In this document: one piece after another, positions 12,559 through 27,410 of the stretch | Layout of the letters: each line of letters starts with the position of its first letter | Numbering within the stretch: position 1 is the stretch's first letter | Source of the DNA: Amoebophrya sp. A120 | Lineage: Eukaryota > Sar > Dinophyceae > Syndiniales > Amoebophryaceae | NCBI GenBank assembly: GCA_905178155.1 | Contig: CAJINV010000003.1 | Location: 5,153,700 to 5,217,699, forward strand | DNA length: 64,000 bases | Reading direction: 5' to 3' | Made by a program: the position numbers and the translations under genes | Notes under the pieces: generated by a model | The model's database searches: none | What the model was told of the DNA's origin: nothing | What the model saw: the letters and a program-made list of their open reading frames with translations, nothing else

Positions 12559-14023
12559 ATGCCGTCGGCTTCCCCGCAGCGTGGCGACCAGTCGCGAGCG
12601 CCCATGTCCCAGAGCAAGGAAGCCCTGACGGCCTCCGAGAGAGCCCAGGTGTGTGAGCAGTGGGTGCAGCAATTACGGCGCGGGGTGCAGTTGGACGGCT
12701 GGGGTCAGCTGCTGGAGGCAACCGACGAGTACACAGCCCTGGCAAGCAACATTGGGGGCGTGTACGCGCGGCTCGACAGTCGCGACAAAGACGTACTGCA
12801 TCGAGTGGTGCTATGCCTCTCTGCGCGTGTTCAGGCAATCTCTTCCACGGGACCCGTAGTGGGAACGCCTTCGCAGACCGAGATATCGAGCCAGGATCTA
12901 CGACTGCTGGAACCAACACTGCAGGAACTTCTGACTACGCCGGTGAGAGGACCGGTCGGGACCACGCGAGCAAGTGGCAGTACGGAACTTTTTTTCTGCT
13001 TTTGTTGATGTGCCTGGCTTTGCCACTTTTCTAGTATTCGGAGGGTCCAGAATTTTTTCACACTACTTGTGTACAAGTGGAGGTTCAACATCGCTCCTGC
13101 CTCGATTTACTGAGCTACATGAAATAAAGCGGCCGCCTTGTTTCCAGCTGTCCACCACCCTATGAATCAAGGCCATTTAGACGTCGATTCAAATTGAAAC
13201 GATGCGTGGCAGTCAGTCAGTTGTCACTCAGTCACAACTACAATTGCGCGCAAAACAAGAGTATATATAACCCTCGTCAACGCCATTTTCATCAGGCGCC
13301 TTTCAGCAGCAACTGCTTCCCGCCGTGGCGTCCTTTCCAATATCAAACTTCAAATGGCAATACGTGACTCCGATTGTCCCGCAGCCGGCGGAGATAACCG
13401 CCCCGGGGGAGCAAGACGAAATGCACGCGGCCGATTTTGGCTCCGCAGCACGGATGTCAACAGCACAGCACGGCCAGTTTAATAACGGTGTTGGCTCTTC
13501 CGCCGCAGCTTCCAGTTCCCTCCCCGGGCGCGCGGGGCCACCGACGGCCGAGATCGAGAGCGCACACCAGGCCATGACGCAGGTGAACGGGACGCTGGTA
13601 GTTTTGAAACTCGCGAAGATTGGGTTAAAGGACGCCGAAACCTACATCGACCCGTTTCTTACAGTGTTGGTCACCGACGGGCGAAGCAACCAGGTGATTG
13701 ACCAACACGACCTCCCCGTGAACATCGCGGAAAAACGGGCCACGCACGTCCATTTTCACGACTATGCGGTATACCTGCGGGTCAGCCTGGAGGACATGCA
13801 ACGAATGGGGAGTTCGTTGTTCTTCGAATTCAAGCACTACAAGCCAAAGAAGAAGAAGATATCCACCAGGTGCTGGTGCTTCATGGAGCTAAACGAACTC
13901 AAAAAGGACGAGGAGTGCGTGTTGGAGATCTACCACAAGCCCACAGACCTTAGGAAGAAAAAAATCAACCTTCACTCCGTCAAGCCGCTCTACTTCCATT
14001 TGAAACCGAGCTTTATGTCCTAG
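12559..14023 (+). CDS. AIDA: AIDA homologue (axin interactor, dorsalization-associated), C2-like C-terminal domain
   Basis: Two exons, 12559-12942 and 13307-14023, encode 366 residues. The 364-nt intron is GTGAGA..TTTCAG, phase 0. The N-terminal part matches the AIDA helical domain: QWVQQLRRGVQLDGWGQLLE, ATDEYTALA, and ISSQDLRLLEPTLQELL. A low-complexity Ala/Ser/Gly linker follows. The C-terminal domain carries the AIDA C2 signature: IGLKDAETYIDPFLTV, THVHFHDYAVYLRV, LFFEFKHYKPKKKK, CFMELNELK, YHKPTDLRKKKINLHSVKPL. In animals AIDA binds Axin and phosphoinositides and its C2 domain binds membranes. In a protist without canonical Wnt signalling, the conserved job is more likely membrane or ubiquitin-ligase related; that is inference. 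Length is close to animal AIDA (about 305) plus the linker. Confidence 0.92.
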
Positions 14024-14696
14024 CCATCGATCTTGTTTGCAGCAGCGCGACGGAGTGGTCAACTATCTTGTAGTGGGATGCGCATTAGATAAATCTCATA
14101 CATTGCTTTTTGGTGATGGTTCCATTTTTTAAAAGAATTAGTCCTCCTGTCCAAACGCGTAGAGAAAAAGGTTGAGCTAGTCCAGAAGACCGACGTGAGA
14201 GGTCCTCGCGTACTTGTACTTGGAAACACGTTTACTCGGCAGAAAAAAGTCGATGTGTTCAGTTTTTGTGTGAAAGCAAGAACGAATAGTACTCAGAAAT
14301 CGGTCCAGATCCAATGGCACGAACTGAAGACGATGGTGATGTTGCGAGCAGCGTACGATGGCAATCGATCTTGTTTGAAAGCGCGCTAAATGTCTCTTCT
14401 ACCAATGGATGCAGCTACCTTTTGAATTTGATCTACTCTGCATTGTTTTTCCTCCCCGTTTATTTTACCCATTTTGAAAAAGCATTTCAATAATTTCGAA
14501 ACAGCAATTTTCGATTCTTAGCATCGTGTTTCTTGTGTCGGCAAATAGGCTTGTTCTGAAACACATTCACCTTGTCGAAGTTGCTGTTGATAGTGAACAC
14601 GCTGAGTTTCACCTTCAGAGACTACTTATCGCTGATTTCCACCTTTTGGAACATACACTAGTTTTATTCGTCGTGCTCCAACACCGGCAAACGAAA
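14024..14696. other. intergenic, no gene seen
   Basis: Between AIDA and Hsp70. Open frames are short and without family similarity. The frame open upstream of the Hsp70 ATG (from 14526) does not look like coding sequence. Confidence 0.5.
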
Positions 14697-17434
<2,738 letters not shown>

Positions 17435-18584
17435 CGGAAGAGTTCTTGCAACATCCGACAATGAAGATCTTCCTGCGACAACTACCCCGAGTCTTTTGTA
17501 CAAGAACCAGCACTTTCGTATTCGTATTGGAGCTCCTTCATCTTCAATGGTTCACTATATCCAAACAATAACGACAAAACGCGACAGTAAACGATTCTTG
17601 CTCTTCTAACAGACAAGGTACACTTGCCATGATACAAGTGTACCGAGAATGATTTTCCTTCTTCGACGGACGACACAGATCTTTGTATCTATGGGTATCG
17701 ACTAAAAAAGAAGTTCGCTTCGATCGCGACAAAGAGCAGAACACGACTTTCTTTCTTTCTTTCTTCATCGAAAATGTAACACACCCGCACAGTGTGCAAT
17801 GCAACTCCACATGCACATGCTAGTGATGATTATTTCGTCTTCTATACCCCCAATGTACCTTTTTTTGTAGAGATTGATTATTACCTTCTGAGGTAATTTT
17901 TCTAGTGAAAAGAAAAGGAAAAACTGACGAAATTATGGTATGCAGAGCGCCCGCGGAAAAGAAGCAAGGAGAGGCGATGGGTCCTGAAATGGGCGCAAAT
18001 ATTTCCGATGTCCAAAAATGATTGAAAGACCAGATTTTCTTGACAAGCTGTTTTCTGACGTTCTTCTGAAGTTTGTTACCGCCCCGGTAGGTGATTACTT
18101 TGATTGTTTTGAGAACGGATGTTGTCGCGCCCGCGATAGTACCAACCTCGCATTGTGAGCAGCCTCCTGGTTCCCTCAGGGCCTAACACTTGGTGTTCCC
18201 TTGCATCTGTGTCTGTTATCATCATCAAGGCGATGTCCAACATGTTGCATTGCATTGCATCCTGCTTCTACACGCCACATTCTCTCGCATGCGATGAACA
18301 CTTGGAAGAAGAGGTGACTTTAAATGTCTCGTCTGCTTACGGTGGGACAGAGTCAAAAGCTTGTCAGGAGTACAAAAGTTTCTCTCCGGCCAACAAATTT
18401 TTAGCTGGCTATGTTTCTCAAATGAAGATGCGTGGAACCACACGGTTCATCTTGTTCACCAACGCCCACAAGGCAACGAAGGGGTACTTATGATGAAGGA
18501 AGTACAGTGGTAACGACAAATATACTAGAAGAGCAACATTGATTCGATCTAATCAAACTCGACGTCGAAGAAACTTTTCACAAG
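17435..18584. other. intergenic, no gene seen; short TTTC microsatellite
   Basis: About 1.15 kb without a supportable gene. A pyrimidine run of TTTC units lies at 17749-17766. A 112-codon frame at 18155-18493 has no family resemblance and is not called. Confidence 0.5.
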
Positions 18585-21500
18585 ATGGCGGACGACTTCG
18601 ACGATCCGTATGGGTATGCGGATTTTAATGACATCGACGAGTACGATCCGCATGCGGTCGAGGAAGAATCTCCGGAGGAGGCTCTCGCACCAGATGCGAA
18701 GGCCGGCGACGAGCCAAGTGCGGCCGACGGGAAAGCCGCGGGTGACGCAAAGGGTAAAACGGATGCCGCTGTTGATGGAAATAAAGACAAGGCTGCAGGC
18801 GGTTCGACAAAGCCCAAGGGAGGAGAAGATGCTGCGGGAGGCTTTGTGGACACGGGAGAAAAGTTCACGGCGGACGGTCGCAAGGCGCCGCTATTGGATC
18901 TGGATTTTTCCGTCCGGGACGAGCGCGACATCGACACGCTGCGTGAATACGAGATGGACAACCTGCACAGCGGTGCGAAGCTGGTGCAGCGCCGGCCGCG
19001 GCTGCTCACCGAGATCACCGCGCGACAGCAGTTGTGGCACGGGCTGGATCACGGATCCTTCATGTTGGAACGCGTCCTGGACCTCGAGCACACGCTGGGC
19101 TTTGTGGACGACGTGAACGACATGGACAGTTGTAATTTGTTCTGCGGAGGAGCAGGTGGACCAAATAACGGAGCAGTAGCTGGCGCCAGCAGTAGTTCCT
19201 CCAGTAGCAGCAGTAGCACTTCTTCCTCGTCGACCTTCTACGGGGCTGACGTGGGCAACATTCTGGCACGGCTGACGGAGAACGAAGCCGCCCGGGCGAT
19301 ATCAACTGTAAAAATGTCTGGGTCTGGAAGAATGCAAGTTTTTGATGCAGGTTTTCCATGACCCATGAGGTCTGGAATGCGAGACCCAGCATGACAGATT
19401 TTTTGAGGTCTCTATCATGCCTTTCCTGCATGAGAAACTCCCTCTCAACTTGGTCAAAAGCGGACAGCTTTTAGTACTCACGCAACACAGTTTTTTGCAT
19501 CATTCTGATTTAGCACGACAAGTTCTAATCTTCCAGACCCAGACATTTTTACATTTGATAGGCGAAGAAGCAGGCCAACTTGGCAGCGGCGCAGAAAAAG
19601 CGCGCGCAGGATATAACCCGCTCAGGTGTTACAATCTCAAACGTTACAATAGAATATGGAAATCTGTGATGCAAGAGTGCATGATCTAGCCTCTTCCTAC
19701 AGGATTGCGCATGACAAGTTTCGGAGCTCCAAGCCGCACTATAATCTGGCGAAATTTGTATTGCAGAAAGTGGAGCGCTCTGCGAGTTTGTCATGCTCCT
19801 CATGCAAGACATATTGTAACGTCTGAGATTGTAACGTTTGAGCAGGTCATACAGGACCGGCGGCAGCTGGAGCTGCGCAAGCAGAAAGAGCAGAGCGCGG
19901 GTGAGCACCTGAACAAGAAGGGCCTCTGGGTGGACCGGTACGCGCCCGCGTCCTACATGGACCTGGTTTCGGACGAGAACACCAATCGCATCGTGCTCGA
20001 GTGGATTTCCGCCATCGAAAAGCTCAATTTCGGCAAGGCGCTCACGGCCCCGTCGGGAGAGAAGGTCGTGTGGAAACCCTGGGGCTACCAAAAGGTCACG
20101 GTGGAAGAAGCGGGCGTCGACGAGGAAAGTCACGTGCCCCGCGTCCTGCTCCTCGGCGGACCCCCCGGCGTGGGGAAAACCACCTTGGCAAGGGTACTTG
20201 TGTCCGTTTGCGTAGGTGTAGTTGTGTGTGACTGTCCAGTAGAGAAGATTTTTTGCGTAATATCTGAATGAAAGTAGTTGCGTACTTCGTCGTTTGGTTG
20301 TTGTTGATCCAAAGCGTGCGAACAGGTTTCGAGTCCTGCTCATTAGTTCTTACGTACGCTTTCTGTAAAAATTCAGGTTTTGGGAAAGCTGCGGGGCTAT
20401 CAGGTGAAAGAGTCGAACTGTTCCGAACTGCGCACGGCCGCGGAAATGGCAGCGCGCGTGAAGGAGGTGTGCAGCCTGGGCGAGAACTTCGACAGCTCCC
20501 GAGCCGCGCGACGGCGGGCGCAGCAGCGCCAGCCGGTGTTCGAAAACGGGGTGTTGTTGACGGAGAAGGAGCTGTGGATGCGGGAAAACAAGGCGCCGCT
20601 CCTGATCTTGGACGAAATCGACGGCATCGCCAAGACGAGCGGCGGAGACGGTAGCAACAAGACGATCTCGGCGCTGCTGAAGATCATTGACCAGGACAAG
20701 AAGGAGAAAGACTGCACGAAGTGGCGCATTCGGTCGCCCATCATCGCGATTTGCAATGACATGAAAAGTAAGGTGTTGATCGACCTGAAGAAGTACGCGC
20801 AGGTGGTGGAGATCGAGGGGAGCGCGAACACTAAGCTGCAGAACCGGTTGCGGGAGATCATGCGGCTGGAGAAGGTGCAGGTGCAGGAGGGCGCACTCGT
20901 CGACCTCATCCGCGAGTTCCACGCGGACATACGCGCCTGCCTCAACGCACTGCAACTCCTGTCTGCGAGTCACCCCATCATCGATACCAAGATCGTGCAG
21001 CAGTACCTGAACCGCGGGACGCTCAAGGGGGAAGACGCGCAGATCGCGGACCTCTACAAGTGCTGTCTGAGACCGCTCAGCCTCCGCGGCAAGAGGAACG
21101 TAGCCCTGGATCCCCGGAACAGGCTGATGGAACTGGCAAAAGCCTTCGAATTCCGCCCAGTCGCTTCGGTACTTATCCATACCAGCACCTGGGATGCTTT
21201 TCAATTTATTTCCTTCGACTCCGCCGCTTGATTGGTGATGGAGGGTCATCGCCGTTGAGCAGCGTATTTATTGAGTACTCACCCCCTCATAACGACGTGG
21301 CTGTACTAGTACCGATGAATTAGATATAGTACTTTTTTCTGTAAGACGAACCCCCCGTGAGTCACTGTGAAGGTCATGATGACTATACATACTTTGCAGG
21401 ACTTTCTCCGGCACTTATTTGGCGTACCGGTCCGGAAGCGTGCGCTACGAACCTCGACTGCCCTGTCCCGCTTTTCCCGAGGCGAAGGCCTGGACCACCT

Positions 21501-22716
21501 CGGTTTCGTGGAGAACGCGTGGGAACTGAAGAAATACGCCTTGTCTGTGCCCCTGCTGTACGCGAGCGCGCGGTGTGCCCCGGAGAACAGCGACCGCCGG
21601 TTTCGTGCGCGCAAAGCGACGACGGACCGGCATTTTGACCTGGTCGACAAGCGGCGCGTGTTCGAGGGCCTGATGGAAACCATCAAAAGCCCGCCCGCGG
21701 AAATCAAGCACGCGAAAGACCTGATGAGTGGACCCGCGGCCGCCGCATTTCAGGAGACGCTGGTGCAAGATGCTAGTAGTTCTTCTACGGAGATGAAACC
21801 GCGCGGCAGCACTAACGCGGCCGCGCAACAGCGCGCGAGCGCGATCCAGAACGCCAGCAAGACGAGGGGCAGCAAGAAGACCCAGATTTGCCCAGAGGAC
21901 CAGCAGGAGCTGTACGCTCTTTTCGCCAGGCTGATGCAGGTGCGAAACTACCGGGAGGTGCACAGCACCTCGCTGTCGGTGAAGAGCCGCGATCTCGCGT
22001 TTGTGGCGCTGTGCGTCAAGCCGGAAGAAGGCTTCGCGTGGCACAAGGGCTACAAGGAGCGGAGCACGATGGAGAGTCGTTTTCTCGATCCGGCTCACGC
22101 GCTGCAGCCCTTGGAAACCGCGGTGCGCCTGATGTGCGACTTTTTCTGCCAGTGGAGTTTCGACGAGTGGAGCGAGCGGTTGTGCCTGCAGCCCTGCTTG
22201 CCCTTGCTAGCTTTCCCGTACAAAAACCCCTTTGAGTTGGAGGAAATGCACGGGAGCGCGAGCCTGCTGCTCTTCGGGGACGAGAAGCTGCAGGAAGCCC
22301 GGCGACGCAAAAACGAGATCCGCAACGGGATTTTTCAGAAGGAAGCCGAGCACGAGACCAAGGTGCGACTGCAGTTGGCGCTCGAGGATCTGAACGCGGA
22401 ATTCCGTGCGCAGCAAACCAGGATCGAAGCGCAGCGTCGGGAATCGCTCAAGCGGCTTTCCGCGCTGCAAGAGGCGCGGCTCTCCGCGGCCGGCGGCTCG
22501 GGGAAGCTGGCCCAAATGCGAAAAAACAAGAAGCAGGCCAAAGCCGAGAAGCCGACGTGGCTCATGTTTCAAGAGGTACAGAAACCCGTCGTAAAGGAGA
22601 TTGCGGTCAAAAAACCCACGAAGAACCACAAAGCGCCCGTGTGGCTGCAGTACTTCGACGGCCACACTAAGGCGGTTTACCGTCCTCTGAAGATGTCGCG
22701 TTTTCTTAGCTCATGA
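18585..22716 (+). CDS. CHTF18: CTF18 homologue, alternative RFC clamp-loader large subunit
   Basis: Exons 18585-19299, 19566-19611, 19857-20193, 20377-21168 and 21400-22716 give 1068 residues. Introns 1 and 2 are introners (families B and C) separated by a 46-nt exon; introns 3 and 4 are GT-AG. An acidic N-terminus (MADDFDDPYGYADFND..) leads into the CTF18 hallmark LWVDRYAPASYMDLVSDENT. Walker A is GGPPGVGKTTLA (near residue 355) and Walker B is LLILDEIDGI (near 441), followed by RIRSPIIAICND and the lid region RACLNALQLLSASHP. The far C-terminus (PVWLQYFDGHTKAVYRPLKM) resembles the conserved tail by which CTF18 binds CTF8/DCC1. With RFC2-5 it loads or unloads PCNA for sister-chromatid cohesion and leading-strand replication in the nucleus. 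Ser/Ala-rich stretches sit in the N-terminal third. Confidence 0.94.
19300..19560 (+). mobile_element. introner element, family B (CTF18 gene)
   Basis: 261 bp with a 32-bp terminal inverted repeat (one mismatch) containing GTAAAAATGTCTGGGTCTGG; ends are TATCAA and TTGATA. The 5-bp duplication is GGCGA (19295-19299 and 19561-19565). Precise removal joins GCG-A to AG-AAG (Ala-Lys-Lys) and keeps the CTF18 frame. Reference orientation for family B. Confidence 0.92.
19612..19851 (+). mobile_element. introner element, family C (CTF18 gene)
   Basis: 240 bp. The ends are TATAACC and GGTCATA, and the inverted repeat of about 40 bp contains GTTACAATCTCAAACGTTAC. The duplication is CAGGA (19607-19611 and 19852-19856). 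Splicing gives CAG-GA|C-CGG (Gln-Asp-Arg), leading directly into the CTF18 core. Only 46 nt of exon separates it from the upstream family B element. Reference orientation for family C. Confidence 0.92.
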
Positions 22717-23196
22717 ATGTAGCTACGGCATCAAAGGGCGGTGTGGGTCTAAAATTTCATCAGTTCCGTGATGGAAATCGCAAATACACCACCATGGAAG
22801 AAACTGGAAAAAAAACAGATGAAATGCTGCGGACTAACGCATGCAAAAGTGCTGGACAGCTGCTGTTCCAGATTACGCTATTGCCCCCCGATCTTGAAAA
22901 GAAGAAACGCAAAAGTTGTATCAAGTACGATCCTGGCACTTGATGTAGCGGGTGCAACAGCCGATAGCAGAACTGTTTCTCGTTCTCGTAGTTCTTTATT
23001 TTTCCCTGCCTATTTTTATATTCCCGACAGCGTCTCTGTCATGATGCCACGTTTTTAGTAGTTCCTGTGATGGTCGAAGTCGCTGGTCTTGCGCCATGCG
23101 GCATCTGCGTGCTAGCTTTCTGAGGTTCTGAAACAGACACCTGATCTATCACCTTACTATTTCCACGATAGAACATCGTCGAGCAGAAAGAGAATC
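22717..23196. other. intergenic, no gene seen
   Basis: 480 bp between CTF18 and the lipase maturation factor. No open frame of note and no introner copy. Confidence 0.5.
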
Positions 23197-26100
23197 ATGA
23201 AGAACGTTACGCTCGGCAGCGTGGTCGAAACCACGCTTCTGGAGAGCCGGCGCTTTTTCAAGGAGGACGTGCCCGAGTTGCTCGCGCTTACCGCGCGCTC
23301 CCTGCAGAAGAACAAACTTTTCCCAACTTCTTGGAAAGAGTTCTCCTCCTACTCCCAAAGCGACTGGCTCGACGTGATTCCGGTTGTATGCGGCATTCTG
23401 GTTGCCGCATCCTGGCTCCTGTACTACCATTGGTTTCCGAACACCAATTACGGAAAGGGGGCGGCGGGCCGCTACGAATACCGCGTCACGCGGTCGGTGC
23501 TGCTTCGCGCACAGGCGCTCTGCTATTTCTGCGGCTTTCTCACGTCCGTGTACCAGCACCGCACGCTCTGGGGCGAGCACGGGTTGCTTCCTGCGAATCC
23601 GCGCTCGAACCGCCCCACCCCCATGTTCGACTGGTTCGGCTTCGGCGACCTGCAGCTGGAATTTGTGTCACTGCTGGGCTTGTTTTTCTGCGTGTTGCTC
23701 GTGAAGTACGAATCGATGTTTCCGGCGGCGGCGTGCTGGGTGTTGTACTTGAGCATCGTGAACATGCAGGCCCCCTTTACGTACAGCTACGGCTGGGAGT
23801 GGCTGACCTGCGAGGGCGGGTTCTTGGCCATCTTTCTCTGCTCCCCGCCGTTCCTGCGGAAGCCGGCCCAGCCCTCCCTGTTCGTGGTGATGCTGTTCCG
23901 GTGGCTGGCGTTCCGGCTGCTGATCGGGGCCGGCATGAGCAAGGTCGGGCGCAACAGTTCCGCCTGCTGGCGCGAGCTGACCTGCACGACCACGCACTAC
24001 TTCACCCAGCCGATCCCCAACCCGCTGAGCTGGTACTTCCACTTCCTGCCGTTTGCCGTGCACCAAATCGAGGTCGCCATGACCTTTTTCGAGCAGCTGG
24101 TCGTACCGTACATGATGCTGATGCCCTTCTATCCTATGTAAAAACGTCCCCACCCCATAGTTGTCATGCAGATCGGCGTGCTAAAAATGTTTGTCATGCG
24201 GAGCCTCATGTGAAGAATTATTTAGTCGTGTTTTGGAACTTGTAATGCTCCAATCAGCATAATAAGCTAGATCTGTGATGCTGCTGGACGAGCTAAACAG
24301 CATTACACTACGAGACCAAACTTATCATGCGAAACAACCAAAGCTGGTTGATTTGTATAGCAGATCCCCCATCTTGACTATGGAGTGGGGAGGTTTTTGC
24401 TCAGGATACCTTCCGCTGCACCCGCATCTTCGCGGGCCTGGTAGAAATTTTTTTCCAGCTCTGCATCGTCGGGACGGGCAACTACGCGTGGATCAACTTC
24501 GTGGGGGCCACGCCTTGCCTAGCGCTGTTCGACGACAGGTTTCTGCTGGATGTCTACCAGTGCGGCCCGCTCATGCTGCGGAAAATTGTTCTTGCACCCT
24601 TGACACTGTTTGCCAGTAGAAAGAAGGAAAAAAGAAATAAATCCGCGTCACTTCTAGTAGACACCGCAAAGCAAGTGCAAGAACTGCCCCAGGACGGCGC
24701 GCCGACCGCCAATCAGCTCGAGACGACACTGAAAAAGGGCGAAAGAAAGCAGGATTTAAATATGTCCGCAAGAGTGAGCATCGGTGCCATCGTCTTTGCC
24801 CCAATATCCTACTGCGCTACCGCGGTGAAGAAAGTGTACCTGTTCGTCTACGCCACTGCGGTAGTTGTGCTGACCCTGTTTATGGTGTACAAGAGCCGCG
24901 AGCCGCTGAAGGAACTGTACTCCCCCGCACCTTGGATCAATAATTACGACAACTACTTCTTCATGACGTCGCAGGGCGTGTTCGGGTTCATCAACAAGTT
25001 GCGCGTGAATCTGGTACTAGAGTACCGGTATGAAGACGACGAGGATGCGGAGTCTTCGTGGCGGCCCTTGGACTTCAAGTGCATCCCGGGGTCGCTTGGG
25101 AAGCGGCCCTGTTTGCTGTCCCCCTATCATTCCAGGCTCGACTGGGAAACCTGGATCCGCACCACTGCCTCCTTTGAGCACGTCATTGACCAGTATCCAA
25201 GGGAAGTTGTGGGCCAGGTAGGAAGTTTTCTTTCTTGTAGTAGCCCTGTGTGTCGCTGTCGTTGAGGTTCTGATCCAAAAACTCTTGGTGCCTCGAACAA
25301 ATAGACGGAAATTTGTGCTGGTGGTAGACGACCGCCTGTATCGACTTGTAACTCCAAATCTAAGAGATAGAGAAAGGGATACATTTAATAAATCAGGCAC
25401 TGCAGCAGAACCTGCCAGATTTTTTGCAAATCCTGATCGATCGCCTGCTTCATGGAGACGAGAATGTCGGGCGGCTAATGGACCATGCTAGCGTGCGTGA
25501 GATGTACTACCCTGATGGAACAACCACGACGAACGATAAAGCTGCAGGAGAGCAGCTGCAAAAAAGGTTGCCTGCCGCAATCCGGACCTCCTTTTATCTG
25601 TACGAGTTCCAAGAACTGAGTGACAAGCAAGACTGGTGGCTGGCGCCGAGCGTTGCTGTCTCCTCGGCCCTCAACTGGTACAAGCGAACCCCGCTGGACC
25701 TCCCCGGCCAGCAAGGAGTGCACACGCGCAAGGGGAAGAAGCAAACGGCGTACCCAGAGAGCGACGACTGGCGCATCACGATCTGTGTCCTCGCGGCCAT
25801 TCTGGCTGCGACCATGATGCCTTCGTCTTCAGCTCCTAGTGCTCTTTCGCTGGTAGCAGAACTGGATGGCGCGCCAGAAGAGGAGCAGCTTGCGGTTTTT
25901 ACTAGTGCTACCAGCAGAACATCAAGTACTTCTCCGTCGCTGGTAATCCGATCGAAAAAAAGTGGTGATGTCAAGACTGGTAAATCCGCAACGCTCCTCG
26001 ATGAGGAAAAGGAGCAAAAGCAATCCTCTAAACAGGCGAAAACCTCCGCGTCCAGCAGCAGCAGCAGCGGTCCCTCGGCAGGAGGAGAGGGAGAGGCCGC

Positions 26101-26638
26101 TGGTGCCAACGAGTCGTTATCCACAACAACCTCCGAAACCGAGCCGAGTCCGAAGAACTCAGAAAGCCGCCCCACCGCAGCTCCGGCACGGACGGCGGTG
26201 GGATACCGGGCGACCAGCCTGTTTCGGCAGGTCGCGGTGCTCGTCTTGGCGTGCGCGGTGTGCGGACTGTGCCTGCTGGCCGATTATCCGGGATCGTGGC
26301 TCACTGTGTTTGACACGCGCGCCCGGTCCACCGGTCGGGCCGTGCTTGCAATAAATCGCAGAGTTGTCGGCGTTCTCCGCTTGGGGTCTGTGCGAGGCGG
26401 CTTTCTACCAACGGTCGTCGCGCCCGTGGTGGGCGCTCACTACGAAACCTTGTTTCAGCTGCTCACGCTCGTGGACACGGTCTATCTGCCCTCGCACAAA
26501 AGCCTTGTTAAGAACATGACCACGGCGATCGTCGTCTTGTCGTTTCTCAAACCGCCGACGGAAATCTTCCGAACTGGCAACCTCGCGCGCGGTGCGCTTG
26601 CGATTGCTCTGGCCTACAGCGTCTCACAAGTCCAGTGA
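23197..26638 (+). CDS. LMF1: lipase maturation factor (LMF1/LMF2 family), ER membrane protein
   Basis: Exons 23197-24129, 24414-25217 and 25397-26638 give 992 residues. Intron 1 is an introner of family A; intron 2 is GT-AG. The first half has several membrane segments (from about residue 60) and the LMF signature: GMSKVGRNSSACWRELTCTT, HYFTQPIPNPLSWYFHFLP, then IFAGLVEIFFQLCIVGTGNY and NYAWINFVGATPCL. The conserved lumenal C-terminal domain follows: GVFGFINKLRVNLVLEYRYE, FKCIPGSLGKRPCLLSPYHS, RLDWETWI, and IRTSFYLYEFQE with WW. Animal LMF1 assembles dimeric lipases in the ER; the substrate here is unknown, but a secreted lipase is the obvious inference. Unusual features are a Ser/Glu-rich insert (about residues 720-845) and further hydrophobic segments after it. 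The choice between LMF1 and LMF2 cannot be made by eye. Confidence 0.92.
24130..24408 (+). mobile_element. introner element, family A (LMF gene)
   Basis: 279 bp starting TATCCTATGTAAAAACG and ending TTTTTGCTCAGGATA, with duplication CCTTC (24125-24129 and 24409-24413). The splice joins CCC-TTC to CGC-TGC (Pro-Phe-Arg-Cys). The interior closely resembles the 9472-9751 copy in the same orientation (shared GTCATGCGGAGCCTCATG-like and GCTCCAATCAGCAT stretches), pointing to recent spread. Confidence 0.92.
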
Positions 26639-27410
26639 AATAAGTATATAAAGCGACTCCGACTGCGAAGGTTGCGACAGCCATCATGCTCATCCTTATA
26701 CATTATCTGAACGATGTGTAGACGACAGAAATTAAAAAGCAGACGGCGACGGCGCGCATCGACAATATTGACGTACTTCAAATAAAGACTTTCCCTTTCC
26801 TGTGGGTTTACTGTCGATTTTGAAGGAGCGAAGCACCTCCGCGACTACGCACGTTTGTTTGCGGGCGCAACGAATTCGTCATACGGATTGGCGCTCACGC
26901 CTAGCTCGGTGTTCCTCTAGAAAAACGCCTCGCGTTCTGCTTCCACCAAAGCAAATATATATCATGACCAGAGGGAAAATTGTGTATTCCCAGCGGACCT
27001 GTACGGTCAAAAGGAGAAGTCAGAAAGAGGGTTTGTTGCACAACTGCAAAACTTCGTTTGTTGAGTTGCGGACACCGTCAAACCGCTGCGACGGAACATA
27101 TTACATATCTGTTATCCACTCACACTCTGCAGCTGGTGGTAAACAAGCTACAAAATGGTATTTTGTTCCCGAGACTATTTCTAATTGGAGTGGGACCTGG
27201 TAGCATGACCGCGAGTGATCTACTTGGGAACTAGCAGCTACTGGAAGATGAAGATGAATCAGTCGCTCGAGGTAGCACAACGCAGAAGAAGGGGCCACTC
27301 CTGAGGCGTTGGTGGCGGCCACGTACGGGACGGTCACGGGCAGCACACCCGCCGGCGGCTCGAATTATCATGGGTACTGATAAGCCTTTGTCCGACCACA
27401 GTTGAAAACT
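26639..27410. other. intergenic, no gene seen
   Basis: It holds a TATATAAAG-like stretch just after the LMF stop (about 26644) that is not obviously positioned for any gene. Short frames only. Confidence 0.45.

Noticed and set aside
13261-13270. GTATATATAA, a TATA-box-like motif before the second AIDA exon
   Set aside because: It lies inside an intron joining two halves of a recognisable AIDA protein, so it is not a promoter of a separate gene.
18155-18493. 112-residue + strand frame before CTF18
   Set aside because: Does not start with a well-placed ATG, no family similarity, and no link by splicing to the downstream gene.
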